A stretch of DNA of 64,000 nt, taken from positions 53,610,807 through 53,674,806 of the forward strand of contig CM076139.1 of assembly GCA_038025085.1 (NCBI GenBank), given 5' to 3'. A model generated the notes under the pieces. The model made no database searches and was not told the DNA's origin. It worked only from the letters and a program-made list of their open reading frames with translations. Each line of letters begins with the position of its first letter. Within the stretch, counting starts at the first letter, position 1. Below, piece after piece: positions 46,339 to 57,969 of the stretch. Made by a program: the position numbers and the translations under genes. This DNA comes from Tetragonia tetragonoides. Its lineage: Eukaryota; Streptophyta; Magnoliopsida; Caryophyllales; Aizoaceae.

Positions 46339-48524
46339 AGTCAAACTTGTAGCTGATCCAACCCTTGTACAAGCTGAATCTAGATAATTATTTCTTGACA
46401 TCAAGAATGGCTGATCACTAACCACAGCCATGTCCACAGCAGTTCCCCTGTCTCATGTTTAAAAATTCTTTTATCTGTTTAGTTTCTGTTGTAAGGTTCA
46501 CCATCCAAGTTCTGGCTCTCTCAGAACGTATTTATTAGGTCACCTATGGCATTAACTGACATGCTTGAAAATGCCATTTTGGTAGCAACCTCTTTTCTTT
46601 TTTTTTAAAAACCTTCTAGGCCTTAGGAGCAGTATATGGCACCTAGCATTTACTCAGGGTTCCTATGTTGTGAACATCTGTGACTAAACGTACATTAGTA
46701 AATTCTGAAATAAAGCCATCATCACTGATAACATTGCCTTTTGTAAGTGGTGATGTTGCTTTGTGCCGGTATTTTCCTGCGTGTTTGATGTGCCTGAAAT
46801 CTATGTTGGCTTATTTCAATTTGCATAGTCATTCCAATACCAAGGAAAAGGCATAGCTAGCAAAGTGCGCAGCAGCAACAGTCCGATTTGGATCTATATT
46901 GTATGAGTTCATGGTTGTGGTAACTTTGTTGATAGTGGAGGGTTGAGATGTTTTACGGTAGGCTGTTTTCTCAGCAGCAGCATTTGTGAAAACAGTAAAC
47001 CTCAGCCTCCTGGTCTTGGCCGCAAGAACTAAACCTCAGCCTCCTAGAACTGTTAGTTGTTGCGTGATTACTGGTTCGCCATTCCTTCTCTGGTGTCTGG
47101 CTGTATACTTGTATTTGCCTGATTGCCTCATTTCAAGACTGGCATCAAGGTGACCACAATTTCCATCTGGCAGGAGCTTGTCCTTTCGGATGCAACATTG
47201 GAATGGCTAAGTCAGATTCAGCTATGTGGACATGACAGTTGATGCTAGTATAAATAGAAAAGTATCTTCATTTGATCTGAATACACAATGGGGTGAGCTA
47301 CAGAGCTGCTGCTGATACATTGCTAAATAGCAACTACAGTACAATCCACCACTGGTATTCAAACTTCAGTTACAAAGACCTGAAATCAAGATGCTCGCCG
47401 TTGCACTACAATACGCTGGTGCATTCCAATACACTAGTTGCCATAATCTTTTTCGCCATCTAAGTTTAAAGATTACCTGACATATAACATCGGTAGGCTC
47501 ACATCAAACTCTTACAATGGCTAATAATGCCTTCTGCATATTCATTGTAAACTGTACTTTCATAATTCTAACTAAACTTACAGGAAATAATACACATCAT
47601 AGTTGCAAGATAGTGCAAAGTCTTCACTTATAAATATCTTACCTAAACTGGTACCAACTTTCCAAAAAAATATGGTCCAAGATAGATAAAGGATGTGTTG
47701 GTGGATTGGAAGAAATGTGACCATGTACTATGAAGTAGGTTGAATTTAGAGGAGAGAGTCAAAAGAGAGATAAAATTTGTCTTTTTTTTTTTGGGTGTGT
47801 GGGTGTGGAGGGGTGACTAACCCCTCTTACTTTATGGTAGGGGGGAGGAAGGGGTGCTAGTGGAATTTGATTTTCATGTTGGCCGGTAACTTCAAGCTAT
47901 AGCTTTTGTTGAAAAGCTAACTGTTTGTTCAATATAACCTAATTACGATTAGTCTCACTGAACCCCAGTCCCCAGGTATCGTCTAGTAATAATCTTTGAC
48001 ATTCAAATTGAGAGAGTAGACAAGGAAAATGAATTGTAAACAAAAATGATAAGAACACTCCCTCCTCTAAAGAGTCTTATTCATACAAATATATTTTGTT
48101 TGGAGTGCCTTGACGTAACAGTTGTGAAGTAGGTTAGATTTGATATAATTACCTTATTTGAAATTCTTTGTTGATATACCTTAAAGTCAGTTTGGATTAT
48201 ATTCAAATTTGACTACTTTTTTCAAGATATACATAATAGATAATACTACACATCTGACATCTCCGTATATAATATTTGAATTAAAAATACTCCTTAACAG
48301 AAATTACTCATCTATACCTATATAACCTGTAAATTATGAAAACGATACACTAATTTACAATATGAAAGTATTTTTGTAATATTCATAAGAGAAAATACTT
48401 TCTCTTTTTTACTTCTTTTTACTAGTAGTATATATTTACAGATAAATCAACCTCAAAACAAACAAACCACCATTTTTACTCCTAAATTAAAATTTTGACT
48501 AATTTTCGGGGAGAGAGAGAGAGA
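46339..48524. other. Cyclin 3' region and spacer
   Basis: Probable 3'UTR with an AATAAA at 46711, then spacer. A short direct repeat AAACCTCAGCCTCCT occurs at about 46997 and 47032. No gene recognised. Confidence 0.4.
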
Positions 48525-50502
48525 ATGAACATGGATTCGCCCCAAAGCCAGAACACTTCCCTCCAACGTCTTCAAAATGTCGAAAAGGTAAAGCAAATTC
48601 CTTCGATTCAACTCGAAAATAAAAAGCGGGAAATTAAACAAAATCACATTTTGATAATTTCCCCCAAATTAATTTTTCTTTTTCGTCTCAAAATTTTCAA
48701 ATTGCAGAGGATTGTTAGGGTTTTGGAACTTGCTGGTGGAGTGATGGATGAACTCGCTAATGCAGCTGGTCCTCGTAAGGAGTTGCTCAATAATCATTGC
48801 GGAGAGTTCATGCAATTAATCAAGGTTTTTTCTTGAACTATTATCTATATGTTCAATTTATATGTATGAAGAAATTTATTGTTTTTGTTATCTGGGTTAA
48901 TTTGATTGTAGAAAATTTGGTAGCTTTTCAATTGGGAAGTTTGTATGACCAAATAAAATTGAATTGGGAAAATTTTAAATCTTTTATTTTGGGTATAGAA
49001 ATGTTTTGAGTGAATGATTTAGGGTTCTTCTTTTTCGTCATTGCTCTTTGTTTGGGCCCAAAAGACAACAAAAGTAGCTAAATTGGTATTTCTGTGGAGT
49101 ATATTAGAATCAGGTTTAGGTGGAGTAGTATTTTCTATTTTTACCTTGATGGTTTTGGGTTTCTTCTGTTCATGAGCTTGTTGTGTAAAGATTCACTGCG
49201 AGATTATGGGAGAATGCCCTTGATCAAAAGTATGGGAGAATGCTTATATAGTTGATCAATGAAGAGTTCTTGAAGAAGATTGATTAGGTTTTCTTTGTAT
49301 TGGCATACCAACATAAGACCATCTATTTCTGTAAGAAGATATCAGTGTAGTTTCACTCACCACTTATCTCACCAAATAAGCCATTTTGCTTCTAAGTTTT
49401 TCCAAGGGTATACAGTATTTGACCATGTTCGTGATCTTGACTGTTCAAGTTAGCAAGTTGTCTACATAATCTTGTATGGAATCTTATGGGCACATTTCTG
49501 AAGCCGGGATGTCTATATTGGTCCTGTGCTAGGTAGCACGAGTACGGGTACGCGGATACGGGACACGGGACATGGCAATTCTCAAAATCCCGGATACACG
49601 GACACGTCAAAGAAAACACTAAATAAAAAATATACTATTAAAGAAAACTGAAAATGATATTCCCACATGTAGTAATTGTGCCTTGAAAAGAGTGAACAAT
49701 GAAGATAGAGAGAGAGAGTGAGAGAACTAGAAGAAGCGTTGGCATAATGGAGGAATTTTAGGGAAAAAAAATTTAGAGAGAGAGAACCAAACGAAGTGTC
49801 CCAAGTGTCCAAGGCGTGTCAAAGTGTCCAATACGTTTGGACACGGGAAACTGCACCCATATGGAGTGTTCGTGCTTCCTTGGTTCTGTGGGTATTGGGT
49901 AGGACACTCGAATTTCCTAGAACGTTGAAAATGGTGAGCATTGGAAAGAAAAATTTGAGGTAGTCAGTTTTTTCTCTTGCCCTCTGTCTCGCTAGTCTCC
50001 TTGAGTCTAGAAGGACCTAGCGAGTGGAGGGACAGATTTCTCTGATGGATGTTTCTGTAATATGTCAACATTGATGAAACATAAACATTCTTTTTGGTTC
50101 GGATGAGGCACGAAGGCCAGTACAATATTACATATACATGGGGGAGGGGAGATTCGAACCTGGGACCTAATATATCCAGCACCTCAATCATAACCACTAG
50201 GCCAAGACATACTTGGTTTGGAACATGAACAATTGCTTGTCCATAATAATGCTTTTAGTAATTCATCTCTGAAGCTTGAAATGTCGAGAGTCTAAATGTG
50301 TTGCTTCTTTTCTTGTGAAATGTAGGACATCCAAGTAACATTGCGTGAAGAAATTAAGAGTGCATGTGAGTATAGACCATTCGAGAAGTGTGATTACAGT
50401 GCGAGATTATCGAGCGAGATCTGTTGCAAAAAGCTGGAGTGTGTGATGGCACAGATGGACAAAATGAAGGAGACTATAGATCAATGTCAAGATTCAGTAT
50501 GA
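48525..50502 (+). CDS. MED11: Mediator complex subunit 11
   Basis: Three exons (48525-48587, 48708-48824, 50326-50502), all phase 0, give 118 aa, the normal plant length. MED11 is a head-module subunit that pairs with MED22 and helps recruit TFIIH and RNA polymerase II. Diagnostic stretches: NTSLQRLQNVEK, RIVRVLELAGGVMDELANAA, then DIQVTLREEIKSACEYRPFE and KCDYSARL. Two start codons are possible, 48525 and 48531; the second gives the MDSPQSQN start closest to homologues I remember. The 1.5-kb second intron hosts a hAT element (49529-49882) and a SINE candidate. Confidence 0.92.
49521..49890. mobile_element. hAT-type MITE, 354 bp, in MED11 intron 2
   Basis: The element at 49529-49882 has ends CTAGGTAGCACGAGTAC and, inward from the right, CAAGGAAGCACGAACAC. 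Flanks GTCCTGTG (49521-49528) and GTTCTGTG (49883-49890) are an 8-bp duplication with one mismatch. Its interior is rich in GGACACG/CGTGTCC words, like the element at 18233-18408. Confidence 0.75.
50095..50212 (-). mobile_element. tRNA-derived SINE candidate, minus strand
   Basis: Minus-strand A-box TGGCCTAGTGGTTA (50204-50191) and B-box GGTTCGAATCTC (50160-50149) are both near consensus and well spaced. The rest lacks a cloverleaf, so it is a SINE head or tRNA relic rather than a tRNA gene. Ends are uncertain. Confidence 0.5.
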
Positions 50503-52840
50503 GGATAATGTAAGTACAGTGGCCTACATTTCTTCCCGTATGTGAGCTCTCCTGGCTATTTTGAATGTGGCATGACTTATTACTGTGTTGCTCGATGCTG
50601 TATAAGAATTGGTTGTGATGGTTTTATGTACCTTCCAATATTAAGAATCAATTGATGAAGTGGAATATAAAGCAAAATTTGCAGCTGTTTGAAATTGTCA
50701 CAATCACAATTTTCAGTTTGATTATATTGTTGAAGATCTCTGGGTATGAGAATATTGATGTTTCTTGTGAACCCAATCCTTTCTGTTTCTTTCAAATAAT
50801 CTATCTCAATTCTTCCCAACTCTGGGGATTATTTGAACCGACAAGCGCACAACCCCTAGAAATAGGAAATGAAAAAGGGTCATATAGAAGCCTGAGATTG
50901 CAACTTTTGAGCCTAATTTATCTTTTGAAGTAGTGAATTAATAGGCATGAACAGGCAATACATATACCTGGGGGAAGGGGTTGCAAAAAAATTATTTTGA
51001 CAATCACGAACTATTAGTGTGGCTACTGTATTACACCAATCCTTAGCATAATTTATTTCCCCTTACTATTTGCATAACTTGGTCAAGATATCGTCAGTAT
51101 TTTTTGTATCTTAGCTGATTTTTATTGAACATGGTGAAGTTTGTATATATAATATAACATGGTGAAGTTTGTATATATAATATACAACATCTTGTTGAAA
51201 GTTCCTAGTAGCTCTGGAAGAGTGTTGCGACTTGTGAGGAAATGGAGAATATTTGGAGGGATTTTGCTTATTTATTCAGCAGCTTAATGTGAATGGAATT
51301 GAAAATGACACTATGAAGTATGTATTGTTTGTGTTTACTTGCATCACTCAGCTGTCATTCTGACGCATTATTTCCCTCCAGATGGTCTGAACTTCCTCAT
51401 TAGTTACTCGCAGTTCTTCTCATTGGTGCTAAACTTGAGATTCAAAATGCCTTTCTTTGACTTATTGTGCAAGGTAGGGCATCCAAGTGATACTGGGAAG
51501 AAGTTTCTTGCAACTTGCTGGAATTGTCTCTTTTATCTAAACAAACTTGCTGGAATTTTCCTAGGAGCGAAAAGCCCTCCAATAATCAAAACAACCAGAT
51601 GTCATCTTGAAGATCAAGGATTTGCCTCTGCGATACTCGGAAGCTGCTGCTGTTGCTGAATCTCAGTAAAAGTGAGCATTCTGTGTTTAGAGAGGAGATG
51701 AGGAGTCATAGAAGAAGCTTCTATTAAATCGACTCAGGTTACATACAACAGCATCCGAGGGGGGTAGTCTAACAACCTTAACTGCTAATTGAACAGCTGT
51801 AATGTAAATTCTGGTCTGCTTGTGGAGGCAGATTTCTATAAACCAACATTGAGGCCAGGTTGCTCTAGCATACACATTTGGAAAATTTCGTTTTAAGGCA
51901 TAACATTTGAATCTTTTGTTATCCATATTTTGCTGTTGCTAGCGAACCATTTCGATGAAATCATCATACAAAAAGAGAAGTGAAAGGAGAGATGCTACGA
52001 CCAGATAATAGCTGGTTGATTTACTCTTTAGTTGTGTAATTTTTTTAAATGATTTCTCTATTGATCTTTTTTTTTTATCACCTCGTTTGATCTTTTTTTT
52101 TTATTTTATATCACCTCTATTGATTTTTTTTATTTTTTATATCACCTCTATTGATCTTTTGATAATCAGGAAGTATTGTGTGAGACCAACTCACATAAAA
52201 ATGCGGTCACTATTTAAAAATGCAGGGGGTTACTTATAATGAGCAGTGACCTCTGAGGCCCTGACCCTTATTTCATTGAAAAGTGATCTCCGTTTCACTA
52301 AAAGTTATAAAAATATCGTCTTATAGAAGTTTTTGTGTTTGATAATAGTCTCCCTTCTAATTTATATTAGTGAGGGTGAGATTGTATACAACTTAAACTT
52401 TCTAAACAATGTCTTAAAGTGTATGTCATAAGCACTCCCTTTGTCGAGGTGTCATAAATTTGCTTAAAAACGTAAAGTAGTGCGAACTCATGATCTTTTC
52501 CAATGTAAGGAGGCATAAAAACACCAATTTTTTTTGCCTAATTTCGATATCATAGAGGAACCTAATCCGGAGAGGGGAGGAGTGGAGGAGAGAGAGTGGG
52601 TGGAGGGAAGTAGAGAGAAAGGAAAATAAGAGAGAGGAATTATCATGTATAATGAACATGAGAGTAACATTTAACTGTTCGATACCGTGTTAATTAATAG
52701 GACTAGGATTAGTCCTAAATCCTGACCCAAAAGATTTAGGGTAAATTTGTGGTCTAAACTCAAAATAATAAATGCAATGCAAGTATGCAACTCACCAAAA
52801 GAAAAAGAAAAAGAATGCTAAAGTAAAAGACTAACCGAAC
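50503..52840. other. Spacer with simple tandem repeats
   Basis: The MED11 3' flank and about 2 kb without a recognised gene. A frame at 51339-51659 has no known domain. A 31-bp direct duplication is seen at about 51130-51181 (CATGGTGAAGTTTGTATATA). A GACGTC-less MITE remnant with TGTGTGAGACCAAC and CGTCTTATAGAAGTTTTTGT ends spans about 52180-52340. Confidence 0.4.
52056..52165. repeat. Short tandem array of a TATCACCTCTATTGAT unit
   Basis: Three to four units of about 30 bp, each TTGATCTTTTT followed by a T/A-rich run and ATCACCTC, lie head to tail. Unit length varies by the T-run, as expected for slippage. Confidence 0.65.
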
Positions 52841-53536
52841 TGCGCGTTAGGGGTGAGCAGAAATTTTGAGTACCCAGTATCGAAATCGGAATTGCTTAGG
52901 AATCCGTGGTTCTGGAACCGAAACCGGTCTAACCAATTCCAATTCCAATTCCCAAAAATAGGAACCGGTATCAACCAATTCCAATTCCAATTCCTGACTT
53001 TTGGGAACCAGAACCGGTTGGATACCCAGTGTAAAAAAAATTAATAACTTTTTTTCTTTGTTAGAAATAAAGAATTGTGATTTTCTAGTAAGGTTAGTAG
53101 TTTAAAATTTTCCATTTGTAAGTTTAACGTTTTTAAGGATTGTATTTGTAATATTAATAATTAAATGATTGTGTATGTTATTTAAATTTTGATTTACAAT
53201 ATTAAGACTTAAGTATTTTGATTGTAGTATTTGATTTTATGTTGGCGGTATTTTTGGAAACTATTATTTATTAGTGTAATTTTTGATTGGTGTTTTTTAT
53301 TATTAAAATAATACATTTATTTGATTTAAAAAATAAGAAAAATTGGATTTAATGCGTACTTGGATACCCAGGAACCGGTGAGTACTCGGTGGATCCAATT
53401 CCAATTCCTAAGATTTAGGAACTGGTGCAACCAATTCCAATTTCAATTCGTACAAAATAGAAATTGGTAGATCCAATTTCAATTCTAGGTAGTGCAATAC
53501 CGGTGGGTACCAGGTTACGCTCACCCCGTGCGCATT
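52841..53536 (+). mobile_element. Two-copy non-autonomous element, copy 2, with 8-bp target duplication
   Basis: The element at 52849-53528 begins AGGGGTGAGCAG and ends GCTCACCCCG. It is flanked by TGCGCGTT (52841-52848) and TGCGCATT (53529-53536), an 8-bp duplication with one mismatch. Sequence matches 17123-17794 throughout. GGGGTGAGC inverted ends with an 8-bp duplication point to hAT. Subterminal GGAACCGGT and CCAATTCCAATTCC clusters could be transposase-binding arrays (inference). It lies about 150 bp upstream of the RRM gene's start codon. Confidence 0.75.
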
Positions 53537-53673
53537 GCGTTACACAGAAAATGAAAAATAAAAAAACAAATAAAAAAAAAGGACCGTTATTTCTTTGTCC
53601 GTCTCTCTCCTCTCAGAAATCACAGTGAGACCAACTCAACTCAATCGCGAGCTTAGGAGAGAGAAAATCAGAG

Positions 53674-56600
53674 ATGGCACAGCAGGGTGTCCAGAAGAAC
53701 ACACTCTACGTAGGAGGATTAGCAGAAGATGTAAACGAATCAATTCTTCACGCAGCTTTTATCCCATTTGGAGAAATCAAAGACGTGAAAACCCCATTAG
53801 ACCAAGCTACCCAAAAGCACAGATCTTTTGGTTTTGTCACTTTTTTGGAGAGAGAAGATGCTTCTGCTGCTATGGATAATATGGATGGTGCTGAACTTTA
53901 TGGCCGTGTTCTTACTGTTAATTATGCTCTTCCTGAGAAAATTAAGGGTGGTGAACAAGGATGGGCTGCTCAACCCAGTATGTCTTTTTCTCTCTTTTTC
54001 TTCTCGATTACCCTAATAATGTTTTTTTTTAATTTTAATTTTAATAATGTTATTTGTGAGACCCTTTTTTGTTTTCTGCATTGGTGTTGTTTTGGATTTT
54101 GGCCTGTTGATTTCATGGTATTTGTGTTTTTTTTTTGTGTGTGTATGTGTGTGTGGTGATTCTTGTGGTGTTCTTGATGGGGTTTTGGGCTAAAGAGCCA
54201 ATTGTCTATTGAATGAATATGTTTGATGTTGGAATTATATGTTTATTAAGGGTGGTGAACAAGGTTGGGTTGCTCAACCCAATGAGTTGGTTTCTACTCC
54301 TGTTTCTGTAACCCTAACCCTAACACTGACCCTACTTTTGTGTTTCTATTCCCCCCCCCCCCTTTGTTTACTGCGTTGTTGATCTTGCCTCTGTTGATTT
54401 CGTGTTATTTTGTGTGTGTACAATGTGAGTTTTGTGGATGGTAATTTTAGCGAAAGAGGTGTTCTGATTTATGAGTGAGTGCTAATGGGTTAAAGAGGTG
54501 ATTGTTATTGAATGAATTTTGTTTGGTTTTGGAACTCGATGTTAGTTGATTTTTGATGGTTTTGGCTTGCCAATGCAACTTTAGGATTTGCCTAATGCAT
54601 TGTTTTTGCCTGCTGATTTTATGTTGCTTGCTTGCTTGTGGTTGATAGGGAAGTTCATAGAAAGAGCTTTGGTTAGCAGTAAGAAACTAAGAATACCTAC
54701 TTTAGGTTAGGGTTAAAGAGCGAATTGCGATTTGACAAATTTTGGTTAATTGAGAAACTTATTGCTGATTTTGGGCACTTTTGGCTATTAATACAGCTTT
54801 AGATTTTTAAAGGGCCTAAATCATTATGGGAGGGAAGATGAAAGAAAGGAGAAGAGTTTTCTTTTTTTTTGGGTGGTGGAGTGTGAGTTGCGATCCATGG
54901 CTGGATTGAGACTTGAGATTCATTCATTCATTCTCCAATGCCAGGTTTGATTTGATGCTGTTCGTTTAGTTGCTAAGAGTATGGAATATTGTGGCCTATT
55001 GGCATGTTCAACATTTTGTTGGAAAATTAGGAATAAGGATAAGTATCTGATTGGTACGAATAGATAAGCTGAAAATGTGAGGATCAGCACTTTAAGCCGG
55101 GAGAGACATATGGAGCTTTCATTATAAATTGTTAACTGGAAGCTGGTGGGCAAGGAGGGTTGAGAATGCTACTAAAGTAAATGAAAATTGGTTGTGACAT
55201 GAAAAGGGGTTCTTATTTGTCATGACTTATGTTACTTAGACAGTTGGACTACACATAGGTATGAATTTGAGGGTTGGACTTTGCTCTTTCGAGTTTCTTT
55301 TTTGTTTGTTTGAAGTGTTCAATAGTTGCTCTTGTATCAGATCCGAATGACCAAGCATCAAACATGAATACTTGGGTTGGGATAAAGCGCCTTAGCAGCG
55401 CAGACTGCATCTCAAAACTGTGAAATCTGATCAGTTTTCGGCAACCAAATGAAAGGGGAGAAGTCAAGGAGGATAGAGACATCAATAAGGGTTGCTCAAG
55501 TTTAGTTTGTTGTGTACACAATGAATGGAAGTGTTAGGGCCACTGGAGGTTTTCCTGGTCGATAACTTCAGGGCCCATCGGATTAGTCAAGCAAAGCTTG
55601 GACACCCATGTTGTCTAAAAGAATATAAATTGATAGCAAGAGCCACAGTACAATGAAGTTCTTCTCATGGACATGGTACTGTCGGCACATACCAGGGAGA
55701 ATTAAAAGTAAGTAGGAACACTTGAGATGTTTATAACCTTGACAAGTCTTAGGCTGTGAGTGGGCAATGTGCAGTGGTCGTCGATGCAGTGCCTTGACTA
55801 TTCAACGTTGTCTCACTTGCAGCTATCAACTATGTTTCTCAGACTCGGGGACCCGAGGATCGGGTTCGGGTATGGATCCGAAGATTGGACATTCGCACTC
55901 ACTTTTAAGGATATTTTCCTTGTTTTTCTATTTAATTGAAGTGTCATATTGTATCCTAGTGTCCGAATATCCGACACAAATACTCCTGTTTAAATAAAGA
56001 CTCCGAGTAACATAGGCTATCAATGTGCCCTAGGGAGTATTCAATATTCATCAATTTTAGTTTGTTTTGTGCGAGATGTGACAATGTCTGTTAGAACAAG
56101 AAAAAAGGATCTATCGTAGTTCAGAGGAACGAGTACTCTGATGAATTCAGCCATATTGTATCCAGTTCTGATAATGTGATTGTTCATCATTCATGTGTAG
56201 TGTCTTACTTAAGCTTATTTTTGGCTCGTCCTTGAGTTTAAGGAAGATTATTAGTCAATGTGTCTATTACGAGATGATAATGAATTAGTGATATACATAT
56301 TAGCTTGAATATATTCAAAAACTATCATGATGCCCACACTTCATGTAGCCGACACTGCCAATTGCGACAAGGCTTCAATTAGCTTTTTTTGGTTCATTCA
56401 ATTTCATTATGCTATTTCATTTATATTGAAGAACTGGTGCTTTGCTTAGCTGGATTTGTGGAGACTTTGTGGATTATGGGCATTTGGTGTGTGCATTATT
56501 TCCTTTTTCTTATTCTTTCCTACTACTATTTATTGTTTCTCTTCTCTGTTCTGTTTGTAGTTACCATGGACTTTGGGCAACATTCTATTATTGTGTTTGG

Positions 56601-56872
56601 TTGTCAGCTTTAAAAAGGCTAGGTTTGTGCTTTTATCTAAACGTGCATTCTTGTTATTCCTGCCTACAGTTTGGGCAGATGCAGATACATGGTTTGAACG
56701 ACAGCAGATGGAAGAGGAAATGCAGCGGCTTCAGGCAGAGCATAAAGCTTCAATAGAAGCAGCTGAGGAGATGCATAGAAAGAAACTCGCAGAGGAGCGG
56801 GAAGGAGAAAAAGATGATGACCCTATGGCTAGGGCTGAAGCAGAAGTTCTAGAACAAAACCAGAGTAGCTGA
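53674..56872 (+). CDS. RRM protein of the AtE1 / CyP33-N-terminal type
   Basis: Two exons (53674-53977 and 56670-56872, phase 1) give 168 aa. One RRM covers residues 9-88: RNP2 LYVGGL (11-16) and RNP1 RSFGFVTF (50-57). It is followed by LPEKIKGGEQGWAAQP, then ADADTWFERQQ and an acidic/basic coiled tail (EEMQRLQAEHKASIEAAEEM). The protein closely resembles Arabidopsis At1g13690 (AtE1). The RRM and the following W-D-tryptophan segment correspond to the N terminus of human PPIE/CyP33, a spliceosomal cyclophilin, but no cyclophilin domain is present. RNA binding in the nucleus is therefore likely; the exact role is not known to me. The 2.7-kb intron carries a partial copy of the exon 1 end and a hAT MITE. 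Confidence 0.9.
53941..54790 (+). repeat. Tandem duplication inside the RRM gene, about 304-bp units
   Basis: Unit 1 (53941-54244) starts with the last 37 nt of exon 1. Unit 2 (54245-about 54548) repeats these 37 nt with two changes and then diverged intron sequence with the same order of landmarks: TGTTGATTTC.TG, GTGTGTGTA, GGG.TAAAGAG, ATTGAATGAAT. A weaker third unit (about 54560-54790) keeps GCTGATTTTATG and GGGTTAAAGAGCGAATTG. In unit 2 the donor GT is lost (CCCAATGAG instead of CCCAGTATG). Confidence 0.7.
55822..56023. mobile_element. hAT-type MITE, 186 bp, perfect 8-bp target duplication
   Basis: The element at 55830-56015 has ends CTATGTTTCTCAGACTC and, inward from the right, CTATGTTACTCGGAGTC. 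It is flanked by identical GCTATCAA at 55822-55829 and 56016-56023. It lies in the intron of the RRM gene. Confidence 0.88.
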
Positions 56873-57969
56873 TCCTTCACTTTGACTTTTTATTTTTTGG
56901 AGGGAGGAGGATGAACATGTTGACCAAATGCCAGAGGTGAGGGATTAGTAAGAATTGGTTAGCTGACTAAAGGGATAAGAGTTGGTTAGCTGACTAAAGG
57001 GAACAACAGAGCTAACAAAAGGGTTACAACCAAATTCTAAACCTTCTCATTGTTGGTCAGGTTCAACAGCTTAGTATTGTAATGTGAGTTTAGCTAACCT
57101 CTTTATTGTCCCCGTCATCTTTTCTTCTTTGCTTTAAAGGTTGTTATGGATGGCCTTTGCTAGTTTAGGCTGTAAGTGTAGAATCAGGGGCTCGGGACTG
57201 CAAACTTGCGATACAACTATACACTCTTCTTGTTCTGCTATGTATGCAAGAAGCTAACCAGGCCCTGGAGAGCTATAATGTGATCTCCTTCCTCAGTTAT
57301 ACACTTGCATTAGTATTCGATTGCTAAGTCAAATTTCTTGAAAGTGGAAATGATGCTAACATCATGAAAAAATTTCATCTTTATTGAAATTTGAATTCAT
57401 GAGAATTTATTCAAATGCGAAGATAATGACAATATGTTCTTTCATATACGTGTCCGTGCCCAATTTTTTATGGTATGTGAAATTTGAAACTACTTGCAGT
57501 TACTAACTTTTGGTACAAGCAAAAATGCATGACTAGGTATATTGGTTGTTCTGTGAATGTGTGATTGTCAATGCGAGGCTCCCTAGTCCCTAGCAACAAT
57601 GCAGGCAATTAACCAGCATCTTGCATCTTCCCTTCATGGTTCCAATGTTTCCAATTCATGCACTTTAAGTTCACACTCGTCTCCGCCTCTTGTCGGCATC
57701 AGGCTGTAAGCATTATCTGATGAAAGACCACGTCCGAAACCTTTGTCAAGTTTTTAGCACCACGAGCATAGGGCGCACACACATACGGAAGTAAAACGGA
57801 AGAAAAAATGTGCAATTAGATCTCACATGATCACATCGCAGTTCTGTTTTCGTTTCCTGAAACAGAAAGATCTACCTGAAATTTCAGCTCAAAACCAAAA
57901 CTTCATCCATATGGGGCATAATAGTATTTTGTACATTCCTTTTCATTTGTCAGGAGTCATTGGGACTTG
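56873..57969. other. 3' flank of the RRM gene and spacer
   Basis: A small direct repeat AGTTGGTTAGCTGACTAAAGG occurs twice at about 56951-57000, probably in the 3'UTR. No gene is recognised beyond it. Confidence 0.4.

Noticed and set aside
50149..50204. Possible tRNA gene on the minus strand
   Set aside because: A- and B-boxes are present but acceptor and anticodon stems do not pair; a SINE head explains it better.
51339..51659. A 106-codon plus-strand frame
   Set aside because: No recognisable domain and no codon or splice evidence; likely chance.
54305..54330. Short AACCCTAACCCTAAC run in the RRM gene intron as an interstitial telomere
   Set aside because: Only about two units; too short to claim a telomeric relic.
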